64,000 nt of DNA from Candidatus Peribacteria bacterium. GTDB taxonomy: Bacteria > Patescibacteriota > Gracilibacteria > Peribacterales > Peribacteraceae. The notes under the pieces are model-generated. The model ran no database searches, had not been told where the DNA came from, and saw only the letters and a program-made list of their open reading frames with translations. Below, in pieces: positions 43,294 through 51,561 of the stretch; the stretch's first letter is position 1, and every line of letters begins with the position of its first letter. The position numbers were made by a program, and so were the translations under genes. Location: assembly GCA_023038255.1 (NCBI GenBank), contig CP082927.1, positions 1,006,146 to 1,070,145 of the forward strand, given 5' to 3'.

Positions 43294-44061
43294 TTACTGT
43301 CCTGCTCCGACCATCTGCACATGTGTGCTCAGAACCTCTGCCGCCTTGTCTGTGTATCCTGTTTTTTCTGCCTGGACAATAAGTTCATCCATCGTGAGTG
43401 ACCCGTCCTTCAGCCCCGCTTCCCATACATGTCCCTGCAGCGTCGAGAGATCCCCTGTCACATTAAGCGTGGTCGTGAGCGCCTCCGCATGGTCCGCATG
43501 AATCTCTTCCGCCATATCATGTGCAGTCTCATAAAGTTCAGGCTGGTCGTCTCTGCGCCCGAAGACATCGGCCGTTGCCATCTCTGCACCGCCTTCGTAG
43601 AAGAGAGTCGGGTCAGTGATGGCCTCCTGCGATGCGGTGTAGAAAATGGTTTCCTGTCCGCCGGTCTTCAGCTCTTTCTGATCGTTATGCTCCTTCTCAT
43701 GAATGACCGTCTGCTCCAGCTCCTGCGTCGTATCGTAGGCGTACAGCAGCTCAGCGTTCAGCGTAATGTCGCTATCGGTTCCGCCCACATAGGTGAAGCC
43801 ATTGAGTCCGGGTTCGAGTGTGGCATCGACCTGAATATTCATGGACCCATCCACCGCATGTTCCACGTTATCCGCATTTTTCTGCATTATCTCTCCGGCA
43901 TCCGCCAGAGCGCCTCCTGCCTGCAGAAGAGTGGAAGACATGGTGCGGACATTCGATATGAAATCATCCACCGTCTGCGCGTCCGTTGTTGCAATGGTTT
44001 CTTGGAAATTCTGAGCCAGAAGCTCTGCATCCAATGCCGGTGATGTTGTAGGGGTTTCCAT
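43294..44061 (-). CDS. Putative HExxH metallopeptidase-like protein
   Basis: 255 residues, acidic, no signal peptide seen. H111-E-K-E-H115 (TVIHEKEHND) is a candidate zinc helix, and a glutamate in FYEGGAEMATAD could be the third ligand. The N-terminal 60 residues are helical (TVDDFISNVRTMSSTLLQ). Family not recognised, so protease activity is a guess from the motif. ATG 44061 is preferred over an in-frame TTG at 44070. Its leader is unrelated to a Shine-Dalgarno sequence. Confidence 0.65.
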   Translation of the reverse strand: METPTTSPALDAELLAQNFQETIATTDAQTVDDFISNVRTMSSTLLQAGGALADAGEIMQKNADNVEHAVDGSMNIQVDATLEPGLNGFTYVGGTDSDITLNAELLYAYDTTQELEQTVIHEKEHNDQKELKTGGQETIFYTASQEAITDPTLFYEGGAEMATADVFGRRDDQPELYETAHDMAEEIHADHAEALTTTLNVTGDLSTLQGHVWEAGLKDGSLTMDELIVQAEKTGYTDKAAEVLSTHVQMVGAGQ

Positions 44062-44214
44062 ATGCGCCAATCATCCCCCCGCTTTTGCATACAACAAGCA
44101 TCGGGGCAGACCAAGCGACCATGTTGCACATAAATCGCTTATCACTGCGGAAAAGACGATCATGGCAAAGCGACCGTTTTCAGCGTACCTTAACCTAAAC
44201 CTTTACTCTGACCT

Positions 44215-44220
44215 TATAGT
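44215..44220 (+). promoter_or_regulatory. -10 box of a leaderless transcript
   Basis: TATAGT ends 4 bases before the ATG at 44225. A TTAACC lies 19 bases upstream as a possible -35. Confidence 0.4.
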
Positions 44221-44224
44221 GACA

Positions 44225-44869
44225 ATGAAAAAACTCGACCTCCTGATAGCCCTCTACATCTTCTGCATCCTCACATCCGAACTGATGGGCGCAAAGACGT
44301 TCCCGCTCGTGCAGTGGGGCTGGCTCAATCTGAATACCAGCGTCAGTATTTTCACCGTCCCGCTCGTCTTCACCATCAACGATGTTATTACAGAAGTCTA
44401 CGGCAAAGAGCGCACCCGCAGCATCATCCGCGCAGGACTAGCCATGGTCGTCTGTGTCTTCCTGTTCTCCCTCCTCGCAACCGCCCTCCCGCCCTCCGCC
44501 CGTTTCGCACCCACCGAACCCGCCTACCAGACAATCTTTGGCCTCTCCGCCCGCTTCTCGTTTGCCAGCCTCCTCGCCTTCACAGTCGCCGAATTTACCG
44601 ACCTCTACATCTTCGCAAAAATCCGCGCGATGATGGGCACAAAAGCCCTCTGGTTCCGGAACAACGTCAGTAACTTTCTCTCTCAATTTTTAGACACAGT
44701 CATCTTCATGTTCGCCGCCTTCTACGCCTTCGACCAGACAGTCGGCAGCAACGTCACCTTCATTGTCAGCCTCCTGATTCCCTACTGGCTGATCAAATGT
44801 GCAATGAGCGTGATTGAGACGCCGTTTGTGTACTGGGGCGTAAAGTGGTTGAGGACGGAGAAGGAATAA
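44225..44869 (+). CDS. VUT-family (YhhQ-like) queuosine-precursor transporter
   Basis: 214 residues, about six membrane helices. The family pattern is clear: an early helix with CILTSELMGAKTF, the diagnostic FTINDVITEVYGKERTRSIIRAG, and SFASLLAFTVAEFTDLYIFAKI followed by RNNVSNFLSQFLDTVIFM. Characterised members import queuosine precursors for tRNA modification. The frame opens at 44162, but ATG 44225 is preferred because it follows a -10 box and matches the family N-terminus. Confidence 0.88.
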   Translation: MKKLDLLIALYIFCILTSELMGAKTFPLVQWGWLNLNTSVSIFTVPLVFTINDVITEVYGKERTRSIIRAGLAMVVCVFLFSLLATALPPSARFAPTEPAYQTIFGLSARFSFASLLAFTVAEFTDLYIFAKIRAMMGTKALWFRNNVSNFLSQFLDTVIFMFAAFYAFDQTVGSNVTFIVSLLIPYWLIKCAMSVIETPFVYWGVKWLRTEKE

Positions 44870-44870
44870 T

Positions 44871-44930
44871 GTTACTAGTTACTAGTTTCTGGTTTGGTTA
44901 CCAATAACTAAAAACCAGGAACCAGGAACC
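44871..44930. repeat. Heptamer repeat with facing arms
   Basis: GTTACTA, GTTACTA, GTTTCTG, GTTTGG at 44871-44897 faces 44901-44930 (complement gives GTTCCTG, GTTCCTG, GTTTTTA, GTTATTG). It separates convergent vut-type and folA genes. Confidence 0.7.
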
Positions 44931-44935
44931 ACGTC

Positions 44936-45430
44936 TTACACCCTCTCGTACACCAGCATCGTATACGGAATCGCATTCTCCGCATCAGCCGGATGTTCCA
45001 CGCGCGATACCTCTTTCCATTCATCCATCGAAATTTCCGGGAAAAACGCCTCTCCCCCTTCAATCGTCGTATGAATCCGGGACAGGTTGATCTGCGTCGC
45101 ATAATCCATCGCAAGTCTGTAAATCTGCTCCCCGCCAATCACACAAACCTCCGGCAGGTCATCCTCCCGCGCCAGATCGATCGCGTCTTCAATGGACGGC
45201 ACAACATCCACGCCCGGAATCTCCAGCCCCTCCTGACGCGATACAACGATGTTATGACGGTTGGGCATCGGCCGTCCGACGCTATCGTAGGTCTTCCGCC
45301 CCATGATCACCGTTTTGCCCCGCGTATACGCCCGAAAATGCTCTAATTCAGCCGGCAAATCCCACGGCATCCAGTTATCTTTGCCAATGACATTGTTATC
45401 CGATGCGGCGGCGACAAGGCTGATAATCAT
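44936..45430 (-). CDS. folA: Dihydrofolate reductase
   Basis: Reduces dihydrofolate to tetrahydrofolate with NADPH, restoring the cofactor used by thymidylate synthase. 164 residues with typical landmarks: ISLVAAASDNNVIG, MPWDLPAEL with the catalytic aspartate, GKTVIMGRKTYDSVGRP and CVIGGEQIYRLA. thyA lies about 0.8 kb away on the same strand, separated by a plus-strand gene. Confidence 0.96.
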   Translation of the reverse strand: MIISLVAAASDNNVIGKDNWMPWDLPAELEHFRAYTRGKTVIMGRKTYDSVGRPMPNRHNIVVSRQEGLEIPGVDVVPSIEDAIDLAREDDLPEVCVIGGEQIYRLAMDYATQINLSRIHTTIEGGEAFFPEISMDEWKEVSRVEHPADAENAIPYTMLVYERV

Positions 45431-45549
45431 GGTTTTAGCTTACCTGTTTTCTTCCCGGAAAGAAGGTATAGAGTGAAGTCCTCAGCAGTGTTTGTTGGGG
45501 ATTGCCCTTTAGGCACCTTCGGCTCATTTTTTGAAGGAGTGGAGACAAC

Positions 45550-46206
45550 ATGGTCCAGCTATTGTTGATGTTTGTCGCATGCGGGCTTGCGCAAGTGCCT
45601 GCTCCGACACCGGCCCTGAAGGAAATCAGCAGCGTCAAGATTGAAGAGAAGAGTGAAACGGTGGAAGTTATCTTCCATCCAGGGAAAGGATCTCCAGCGA
45701 AGGCCGCCGCCTACGCGCTGGGATTCAGTGCATTGCGCGGCAAAGAAGACCCGACGAAAGATCCGAAAAAGTTCCGCTATTGGGAGAGAGGACCCACCCA
45801 TCCGGAAGTGAAATCGGGCAAAGACAAGGATTCATTCCTCGTCGTAATCGACAGCATTGAAGGAACGACTGCATTTGCAGGAATCTTCATCAAGAAGATC
45901 GGCCCTCTCACGTACGACAATGACGATCTGCTGATGCCTATTGAACTCATTACGCCCGTTCCAAACGATGCATCGTTTGATGCATCTGCTGTCTCAGCTC
46001 AGCTATGGTACGGTTCAGCCGTCACACATTTTGAGGAAGAATGGATCGCATTTCACAAAGAACGTCCCCTGGAATCTCCCTTTAAAAAAGGAAGAACGCC
46101 GGTCGACAAAAAGAGTTTCTCGCAGCGTACGTTCAGAATTCCGCGGAATCTCACTGTCCCATACGATCTTCCGCAAAAGATTCCAGAAAGCGTGACCAAG
46201 AAATGA
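45550..46206 (+). CDS. Unknown exported protein with a strong Shine-Dalgarno site
   Basis: 218 residues. A short signal-like start (LLLMFVACGLAQVPAP) includes a possible lipobox-like cysteine. The rest is soluble and basic at the C-terminus; the segment SPAKAAAYALGFSALRGKEDP looks structured. No family recognised. Unlike nearly all neighbours it has a purine-rich GAAGGAGTGGAG sequence before the ATG, and a TATAGAGT box further upstream. The different start context suggests a different origin or special translation. Confidence 0.6.
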   Translation: MVQLLLMFVACGLAQVPAPTPALKEISSVKIEEKSETVEVIFHPGKGSPAKAAAYALGFSALRGKEDPTKDPKKFRYWERGPTHPEVKSGKDKDSFLVVIDSIEGTTAFAGIFIKKIGPLTYDNDDLLMPIELITPVPNDASFDASAVSAQLWYGSAVTHFEEEWIAFHKERPLESPFKKGRTPVDKKSFSQRTFRIPRNLTVPYDLPQKIPESVTKK

Positions 46207-46266
46207 GTCACATGCCCGAAGAGCACCACCCGTTACAGGATGTAGCGGGTTTTGCCATGCAAATAT

Positions 46267-47187
46267 TTACACAGCAATCGGCGCTTTGATGGCCGGATGC
46301 GGATCGTAGTTTTCAAAACTGATGTCCTCGAAGGTGAAATCACTGATGTTTGTTACAGCGGGATTCAGCTTCAGTGTCGGCAGCGCTTTGGGCTCGCGAC
46401 TGAGCTGTTCATTCGCCTGCTCCAGGTGATTGCTGTACAAATGCAGATCGCCAAACGTGTGAATGAATTCCCCCACCTGCAATCCACACACCTGCGCAAT
46501 CATATGGGTCAGCAGTGAATACGATGCAATATTGAACGGCACTCCCAGGAACGAATCCGCACTGCGCTGATAGAGCTGGCAGCTCAGTTTCCCATCGGCC
46601 ACATAGAACTGGAATAGCGTGTGACACAACGGCGGCGCTGTTTTTGTGTGACCGTACACATCAGACACATTCCATGCAGATACGAGAATACGGCGGGAAT
46701 CCGGGTTCTTCTTGATCTGCTCAATGGCATGGCCGATCTGGTCATACGTCTTGCCGTCCGCCCCCTCCCACCTGCGCCACTGCTTTCCGTACACAGGTCC
46801 CAGGTCGCCCCACTGCGCGGCAAACGCAGCATCGGTTTTGATCTTCTCAATAAAGTTTTTCTTCTCCGCCATCCACCCTTCCGAATACATAGGCAACTGT
46901 CCCGTGAGCTTGTTGGCAATCACATAATCCTGAAACGGCCATTCATCCCAAATATGCACATCATGATCCGCCAGATACTTGATATTCGTATCCCCTTTCA
47001 GAAACCAGATCAGTTCATGCACAATCGACTTCACCGCCATTTTTTTGGTCGTAAGCAGGGGGAATCCCTCAGCAAGATTGATACGCATCTGATAGCCAAA
47101 AACGCTGATTGTGCCCACGCCCGTCCGATCTGTCCGGCGGTGGCCGTTGTCTAGAATATGCCGGAGGAGATCGTGATATTGCTTCAT
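46267..47187 (-). CDS. thyA: Thymidylate synthase
   Basis: Methylates dUMP to dTMP using methylene-tetrahydrofolate. 306 residues. Folate/phosphate region [18 protein letters not shown], catalytic cysteine in [12 protein letters not shown], and the nucleotide-binding [20 protein letters not shown] stretch (overlapping windows) are intact; [11 protein letters not shown] near the end also fits. ATG 47187 is the family start; the open frame runs 16 codons further. It depends on folA, found nearby. Confidence 0.96.
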   Translation of the reverse strand: MKQYHDLLRHILDNGHRRTDRTGVGTISVFGYQMRINLAEGFPLLTTKKMAVKSIVHELIWFLKGDTNIKYLADHDVHIWDEWPFQDYVIANKLTGQLPMYSEGWMAEKKNFIEKIKTDAAFAAQWGDLGPVYGKQWRRWEGADGKTYDQIGHAIEQIKKNPDSRRILVSAWNVSDVYGHTKTAPPLCHTLFQFYVADGKLSCQLYQRSADSFLGVPFNIASYSLLTHMIAQVCGLQVGEFIHTFGDLHLYSNHLEQANEQLSREPKALPTLKLNPAVTNISDFTFEDISFENYDPHPAIKAPIAV

Positions 47188-47261
47188 ACGTGTCACCCTG
47201 AGGACACTCGAAGGGTGAAGTCCTGGGAAAATCATCCTACCTTTCCATCAAAACCACGTCA

Positions 47262-47275
47262 CGGGCAATTGCCCG
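47262..47275. promoter_or_regulatory. Perfect palindrome overlapping a -35 box (candidate operator)
   Basis: CGGGCAATTGCCCG, a 14-base perfect palindrome. Its right half provides the TTGCCC -35 box of the promoter at 47269-47297, so a bound repressor would block transcription of the small gene and perhaps mscL. Confidence 0.45.
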
Positions 47276-47297
47276 GATCGTTCACTTTTGGTATACT
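47269..47297 (+). promoter_or_regulatory. Promoter of the 51-codon gene and mscL
   Basis: TTGCCC, a 17-base spacer, then TATACT preceded by TGG (extended -10). The next ATG is at 47325. Confidence 0.65.
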
Positions 47298-47324
47298 GAT
47301 GAGAAACATTTCCCACACAAACCT

Positions 47325-47480
47325 ATGCTGAATAAACAGGAACTCGAAGAAGAACTGGAATCACTCAATGATGATAAAATTCCAAAAGCAATTTTCAACG
47401 GCCAGCTCCGCCTGGAAGCACAGCTGGAAAACCGCCGTAGGGAAATAGAGGGATTGCTCGGAAACGATCTGTTTGCCTGA
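47325..47480 (+). CDS. Small acidic helical protein
   Basis: 51 residues: MLNKQELEEELESLNDDKIP, then a charged helix (QLRLEAQLENRRREIEGLLG). It is short but sits 27 bases after an excellent promoter and 26 bases before mscL, so it is probably translated. No family recognised; the helical, charged composition suggests a small coiled-coil regulator. Confidence 0.6.
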   Translation: MLNKQELEEELESLNDDKIPKAIFNGQLRLEAQLENRRREIEGLLGNDLFA

Positions 47481-47506
47481 AAACAAGAACATGAGATAAT
47501 GACCGC

Positions 47507-47875
47507 ATGAAATTCTTCGCAGAATTCCGCGAATTCGCGGTCAAAGGCAATGCCATGGATCTCGCAATCGGTGTCGTGATTGGTGCTGCGTTTCAGAAGA
47601 TTGTCGACTCACTCGTCAACGACATCATCATGCCTCCAATCGGCGCCATTACCGGGCAGGTCGATTTCAGGGACATGTTCCTCAATCTATCCTCCACTCC
47701 CGTTGCATCACTCGTGGATGCCAAAGCGAAAGGAATCCCCACCTGGAACTACGGACTGTTCGTCAACCAGATTGTGAATTTCATGATTGTCGCATTCGCT
47801 CTCTTTTTGATGGTGAAGGTGATGAACAAACTCCGCAGGCAGCAGGAAAAAACCGATGCGGCGAAAGCGGCGTAA
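47507..47875 (+). CDS. mscL: Large-conductance mechanosensitive channel
   Basis: 122 residues. It opens under membrane tension to release solutes on osmotic downshock. The N-terminal signature [23 protein letters not shown] and the second helix [19 protein letters not shown] are clear, with a charged C-terminal bundle. Probably co-transcribed with the 51-codon gene under a promoter with a possible operator. Confidence 0.96.
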   Translation: MKFFAEFREFAVKGNAMDLAIGVVIGAAFQKIVDSLVNDIIMPPIGAITGQVDFRDMFLNLSSTPVASLVDAKAKGIPTWNYGLFVNQIVNFMIVAFALFLMVKVMNKLRRQQEKTDAAKAA

Positions 47876-47898
47876 GAAAAACAGGCATTCTAAAACAA

Positions 47899-47929
47899 GG
47901 GCCTGTGATGCAAAAGCAGTCACAGACCC
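47899..47929 (-). terminator. Terminator of the 47988-48329 gene
   Basis: On the minus strand GGGTCTGTGA pairs with TCACAGGCCC with one G-U pair, then TTGTTTTAG. On the plus strand the same position would be an A-C mismatch, which points to the minus direction. Confidence 0.65.
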
Positions 47930-47987
47930 TTCCCGTTTAAGGGCTTATGAGTTCGTGGGGAACTCATAGGTTAGGTGTCGACTTCGA

Positions 47988-48329
47988 CTAGGACGGCACC
48001 AGGAAGGTGCCGTTCACAGCCGTAATCACGACGGTTCGATTGACGATGCGGTGGATATTCGGCGGCGCGTTCGTGGCCGGCGTGGTATTCACAGCATTCT
48101 TGTCCGCAGCTCGAGTGATGATCGACGTACTGGCGACGGTATTGCCAGGGTCATTCGGCGCGTTCGCGAGATCGGGAGCCAGATTCGGATTCGCTGTGGC
48201 AATCTGCGTTGCTTCATTGTGAGCTACCGTATTGTTGCCGGCACCCGCGACGAAAGCCAAAGACGCGATCAAGGCCACACTGAGACATACCCACCGATTC
48301 GGAATCCAACTGCACAAGCGTTTCAACAT
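47988..48329 (-). CDS. Small exported low-complexity protein
   Basis: 113 residues. Signal-like N-terminus with a basic start and hydrophobic 14-30 (LSVALIASLAFVAGAG), then an Ala/Asn/Pro/Thr-rich mature part (NPNLAPDLANAPNDPGN). Ends in TVVITAVNGTFLVPS. Has a recognisable Shine-Dalgarno GGAGAAG 8 bases before ATG 48329, again unlike most genes here. Function unknown. Confidence 0.55.
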   Translation of the reverse strand: MLKRLCSWIPNRWVCLSVALIASLAFVAGAGNNTVAHNEATQIATANPNLAPDLANAPNDPGNTVASTSIITRAADKNAVNTTPATNAPPNIHRIVNRTVVITAVNGTFLVPS

Positions 48330-48368
48330 GATCACACTTCTCCAAAAGGTTTGAACACTCGACTCAAC

Positions 48369-48566
48369 ATGAGTCACGAAACGGAAACGAACTGCGGCAC
48401 AGCGATCTTCTCTAGAAAAAAATCGAACATGTGCCCTAACCTTCAGCTTACGCTACAGCTTGGAATAGCTGCTCGTATTCTGAAGAAAAGGCACAAAAAC
48501 GACGCTGTGAAAGAACAGATTGCAGGCAAATGTATACCTCCCACAGAGCAAATCAAAGGGAAATAG
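48369..48566 (+). CDS. Possible small basic protein
   Basis: 65 codons in the gap between the exported small protein and the Ser-rich lipoprotein: CPNLQLTLQLGIAARILKK and a basic end (IKGK). Divergent from 47988-48329. No promoter or family seen; coding is only plausible. A perfect 16-base palindrome (ATATCAGTACTGATAT) lies just after its stop, at 48568-48583. Confidence 0.25.
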   Translation: MSHETETNCGTAIFSRKKSNMCPNLQLTLQLGIAARILKKRHKNDAVKEQIAGKCIPPTEQIKGK

Positions 48567-48596
48567 CATATCAGTACTGATATCTTTCTGAACAAA

Positions 48597-48630
48597 AAAC
48601 GGTGGCCTCCTCTGCAGGAAGCCACCGTTT
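48597..48630 (-). terminator. Terminator after the Ser-rich lipoprotein
   Basis: AAACGGTGGC (48597-48606) pairs with GCCACCGTTT (48621-48630); on the minus strand it is followed by TTTTTTG. Strong stem of 10 pairs. Confidence 0.8.
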
Positions 48631-48647
48631 AGACGTAACAGACAATC

Positions 48648-48896
48648 TTAGTGAGCGGTTACTTCTGCAGAAACGGACATGGACACGCCCTCTGTGGAAG
48701 AAGAAGCGCTGGATACAGCATCTGTGCTTACAGAGCTGGCGCTGGACATATCTGTCATTGCAGAGCTGGTCTCCTCGATCATCATGGAGCTGCTGGATGA
48801 ACCGGTCTCAGTATCCGTTGTAACGGACGCTGTGCCGTTGCAAGCTGCGAGAGCAAGAAGGGAAACAGAAACAGCAGAGAAAAGAGCTTTCTTCAT
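48648..48896 (-). CDS. Small Ser/Thr/Met-rich lipoprotein
   Basis: 82 residues: signal with lipobox (LLALAAC) and a mature part of mostly Ser, Thr, Met, Ala, Glu and Asp (ETGSSSSSMMIEETSSAM). Resembles other short lipoproteins here, such as the 25042 CuA protein linker. No domain recognised; it may be a cell-surface linker or spacer. ATG 48896 is chosen to give a normal signal. Confidence 0.65.
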   Translation of the reverse strand: MKKALFSAVSVSLLALAACNGTASVTTDTETGSSSSSMMIEETSSAMTDMSSASSVSTDAVSSASSSTEGVSMSVSAEVTAH

Positions 48897-48969
48897 ACAA
48901 AAATAAGGAGAAAAGTAAAAAGAGACGACACTATAGCATGGGATATGAGTCTGAAAAGGGAAAATGGGC

Positions 48970-49743
48970 TTATCTTCGCCAGCCTTTTCCTGCACCAGCA
49001 TACCGCCATGCCATTTCAAAGATCTGACGCTGTGTTTCCGCCACCTCCTTACTCTCAATAATCACACCAAACATGTCGCTATTGCCACGGAGTCCCGAAT
49101 CAAACGAACAAATGGCAACCTTGTGATCGTACACGTTGATCTCATTGGTGAAATCGAACTCCTTGGCAGGAACCAGACGGATTTCACGGATTTTGGCTTT
49201 ATCCTCTCCATGTACCGCCTTGCCGGTCGCATCATCCGGGGCAATACCACGGAGATGAATACCGCGTTTCACGCGTTCATCTACATACTCAGCGTCATAC
49301 GCAGGCCAGAATTTTCGGACAACAGTGGAGTTGGCAAAATTCAGCAGCTCTCCCTTCGCAGTCAGAGTATCTTCATAGACCCGGCGCACACCTTCCCACC
49401 CTTCGAAAAACCGGACGCGCGGCTGACGGAATTTGGATCCCTGGAGTGACCGCAGTTCAGGCAGTGCTCTCTCCAGAGCTTGTGCATTTTTCTGCACTTC
49501 GAGAGACAGATATTCCGGAGCAACCGGTGCATACCATTTGCCGCGCACTTTCTTCACATGCGTAAATAATCCGCGATGCACGAGTGCTTCAAGAGAATTA
49601 TACGCAGTAATGCGATTGAGCGATGTTGCTTTTGCATAGTCCGATGCAGGTGCAGATCCTATCTGCAATCCAGCGAGATAGAGTTCCGATTCTTTGTCGT
49701 CGAGTCCGACAGCCTGCAGCACGGGAAGAAGATCTTTTGCCAT
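48970..49743 (-). CDS. TrmB-like transcriptional regulator
   Basis: 257 residues. N-terminal winged helix of the TrmB type (about 5-75: LQAVGLDDKESELYLAGLQIG, then RITAYNSLEALVHRGLF), then a coiled-coil region and a C-terminal effector-type domain (about 100-250: RVRFFEGWEGVRRVYEDTL, VAICSFDSG). Such proteins often sense sugars in archaea and some bacteria. It is divergent from glnA across an AT-rich gap with an inverted repeat, so control of glutamine synthetase, or self-control, is possible. Confidence 0.85.
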   Translation of the reverse strand: MAKDLLPVLQAVGLDDKESELYLAGLQIGSAPASDYAKATSLNRITAYNSLEALVHRGLFTHVKKVRGKWYAPVAPEYLSLEVQKNAQALERALPELRSLQGSKFRQPRVRFFEGWEGVRRVYEDTLTAKGELLNFANSTVVRKFWPAYDAEYVDERVKRGIHLRGIAPDDATGKAVHGEDKAKIREIRLVPAKEFDFTNEINVYDHKVAICSFDSGLRGNSDMFGVIIESKEVAETQRQIFEMAWRYAGAGKGWRR

Positions 49744-49790
49744 ATATTATGAGTGTATCAATATGTTACCAAAATGAACAACACAAAGAT

Positions 49791-49844
49791 TTTATCTATA
49801 AAATAAAAAATCATAATACGAAAAAACGTTTACATATAGATAAA
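49791..49844. promoter_or_regulatory. Inverted repeat in the trmB-like/glnA divergent gap
   Basis: TTTATCTATA (49791-49800) is exactly complementary to TATAGATAAA (49835-49844), with 34 bases between. The region is far more AT-rich than its surroundings. A candidate binding site for the adjacent regulator. Confidence 0.4.
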
Positions 49845-50006
49845 AAATGAATGTGTACTTATGTTGTAAAAATAATGAACTGATCAAAATTTCTCACACA
49901 ATAAAGATTGATGATCGGGTGATGTGCACGTACAACCTCGACAATTATTTTGATTGCCATCTCTCAATTTCATCCCTCATTCCTCCATCTTATTCCCCCC
50001 ACTTTT

Positions 50007-51419
50007 ATGACAGACAAAGATGTTATCGCTCTTGCGAAAAAACACAAAGCCACCGTGCTCGATCTCACATTTGTGGATGTACCCGGCACGCTGCAACACA
50101 CAAGTAAGCCGATCCACGAACTCGAAGATGTACTGCGTGACGGAGCAGGGTTTGACGGGTCGAGCATCCGCGGATTCCAGCAGATTGAAGAGTCTGACAT
50201 GCTCCTGATCCCCGATCCCAATACGGCAATTATGGACCCGTTTACAGTGGAACCGACTCTCTCGATTCTCTGCGATGTGCGCGAACCGGGTGCCAAAGAT
50301 TTTTATCTGCGCAGTCCGCGCACCATCGCACGGAAGGCGCTGGCATATCTGAAAAAGACGGGCATTGCGGATACGGCATACTTTGGACCCGAAGCGGAAT
50401 TTTTCATCTTCGATCATGTCAGTTACAACTGCGCGAACCACACCGCACACTACGAAGTGGATTCCGAAGAAGCCACCTGGAACTGCGGCAAAGGTGATTG
50501 TGAGAGTCCGAATCTTGGGTACTCCATCCGTCACAAAGAAGGATATTTCCCGGGCGCCCCCACAGACAAGCACCAGGACATCCGTGCCGCGATGGTGATG
50601 GAAATGGAAAAGGCCGGTATCCGCATCGAAACATTTCACCATGAAGTGGCAACGGGTGGGCAGGCAGAAATCGACATGCGGTTTGATGAACTCCTGGTGA
50701 TGGCCGATGCACTTATGCGTTACAAATATATTGCACGCAATGTTGCTGCAGAATTCGGGAAAAGTGTGACCTTTATGCCAAAGCCATTATTCGGTGATAA
50801 CGGCTCCGGAATGCACACGCATCAGAGTTTATGGAAGGCGGGAAAGCCGCTGTTTGCAGGGAAGGAATACGCGGGCCTGAGTCAGACAGCACTCTATTAC
50901 ATGGGCGGCATTCTCAAGCATGCACAGGCATTGTGCGCTCTCTGCAATCCAACGACCAACAGTTACAAGCGCCTCGTCCCGGGCTTCGAGGCTCCGGTGA
51001 ATTTCATCTACTCCGCCCGCAACAGATCTGCGGCTATCCGTATCCCCATGTACTCGCAGAGCCCGAAGGCCAAACGCATAGAGTTCCGCTCCCCCGATCC
51101 CGCAGCAAACCCCTACCTCGCATTCGCGGCTATGCTGCTGGCTGGACTCGATGGCATCAAGCACAAAATCAACCCCGGAAAACCGACGGATGAAAACCTG
51201 TATTCCATGGACCCTGCCAAGCTTGATAAAATTCCCCATGCCCCGGAAGACCTGAGCGCTGCACTCGATGCACTGGCAGCGGATCATAGCTTCTTGCTGG
51301 AAGGAGGTGTCTTCACCAAAGAATTCCTCATGGATTACATTGCAGGAAAACGAGCCGAGGTGAGCGCCGAACGCATGCGGCCAACCCCGCACGAGTTCTT
51401 CAGATATTACGATGTCTGA
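50007..51419 (+). CDS. glnA: Glutamine synthetase, type I
   Basis: Makes glutamine from glutamate, ammonia and ATP. 470 residues. Conserved: DGSSIRGFQ near the N-terminus, EAEFFIF with metal-binding glutamates, [23 protein letters not shown], the ATP/NAEF-type stretch [17 protein letters not shown], and [22 protein letters not shown] (about residue 397) sits where GlnE-type adenylylation occurs in other GSI enzymes, but whether it is modified is unknown. The start ATG 50007 follows a long pyrimidine leader. Divergent from a TrmB-like regulator. Confidence 0.96.
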   Translation: MTDKDVIALAKKHKATVLDLTFVDVPGTLQHTSKPIHELEDVLRDGAGFDGSSIRGFQQIEESDMLLIPDPNTAIMDPFTVEPTLSILCDVREPGAKDFYLRSPRTIARKALAYLKKTGIADTAYFGPEAEFFIFDHVSYNCANHTAHYEVDSEEATWNCGKGDCESPNLGYSIRHKEGYFPGAPTDKHQDIRAAMVMEMEKAGIRIETFHHEVATGGQAEIDMRFDELLVMADALMRYKYIARNVAAEFGKSVTFMPKPLFGDNGSGMHTHQSLWKAGKPLFAGKEYAGLSQTALYYMGGILKHAQALCALCNPTTNSYKRLVPGFEAPVNFIYSARNRSAAIRIPMYSQSPKAKRIEFRSPDPAANPYLAFAAMLLAGLDGIKHKINPGKPTDENLYSMDPAKLDKIPHAPEDLSAALDALAADHSFLLEGGVFTKEFLMDYIAGKRAEVSAERMRPTPHEFFRYYDV

Positions 51420-51561
51420 TGGTTTGACAGATATATTAATGGTTCTATAGTTGAATAAGCTGAAAAGCGAGCTGTAGCGCTTCTTCAACCGCTCTTTGCC
51501 TTCGGGCAAAGTGAAGAAGCCAGTACAGCGGCCAGTGTTTACTCCTGAACACTGGCTTCTT

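Noticed and set aside
48051-48368. Plus-strand frame antisense to the small exported protein gene
   Set aside because: Arg/Ile/Gly-rich shadow; only its last 65 codons, outside the minus gene, are kept as a low-confidence gene.
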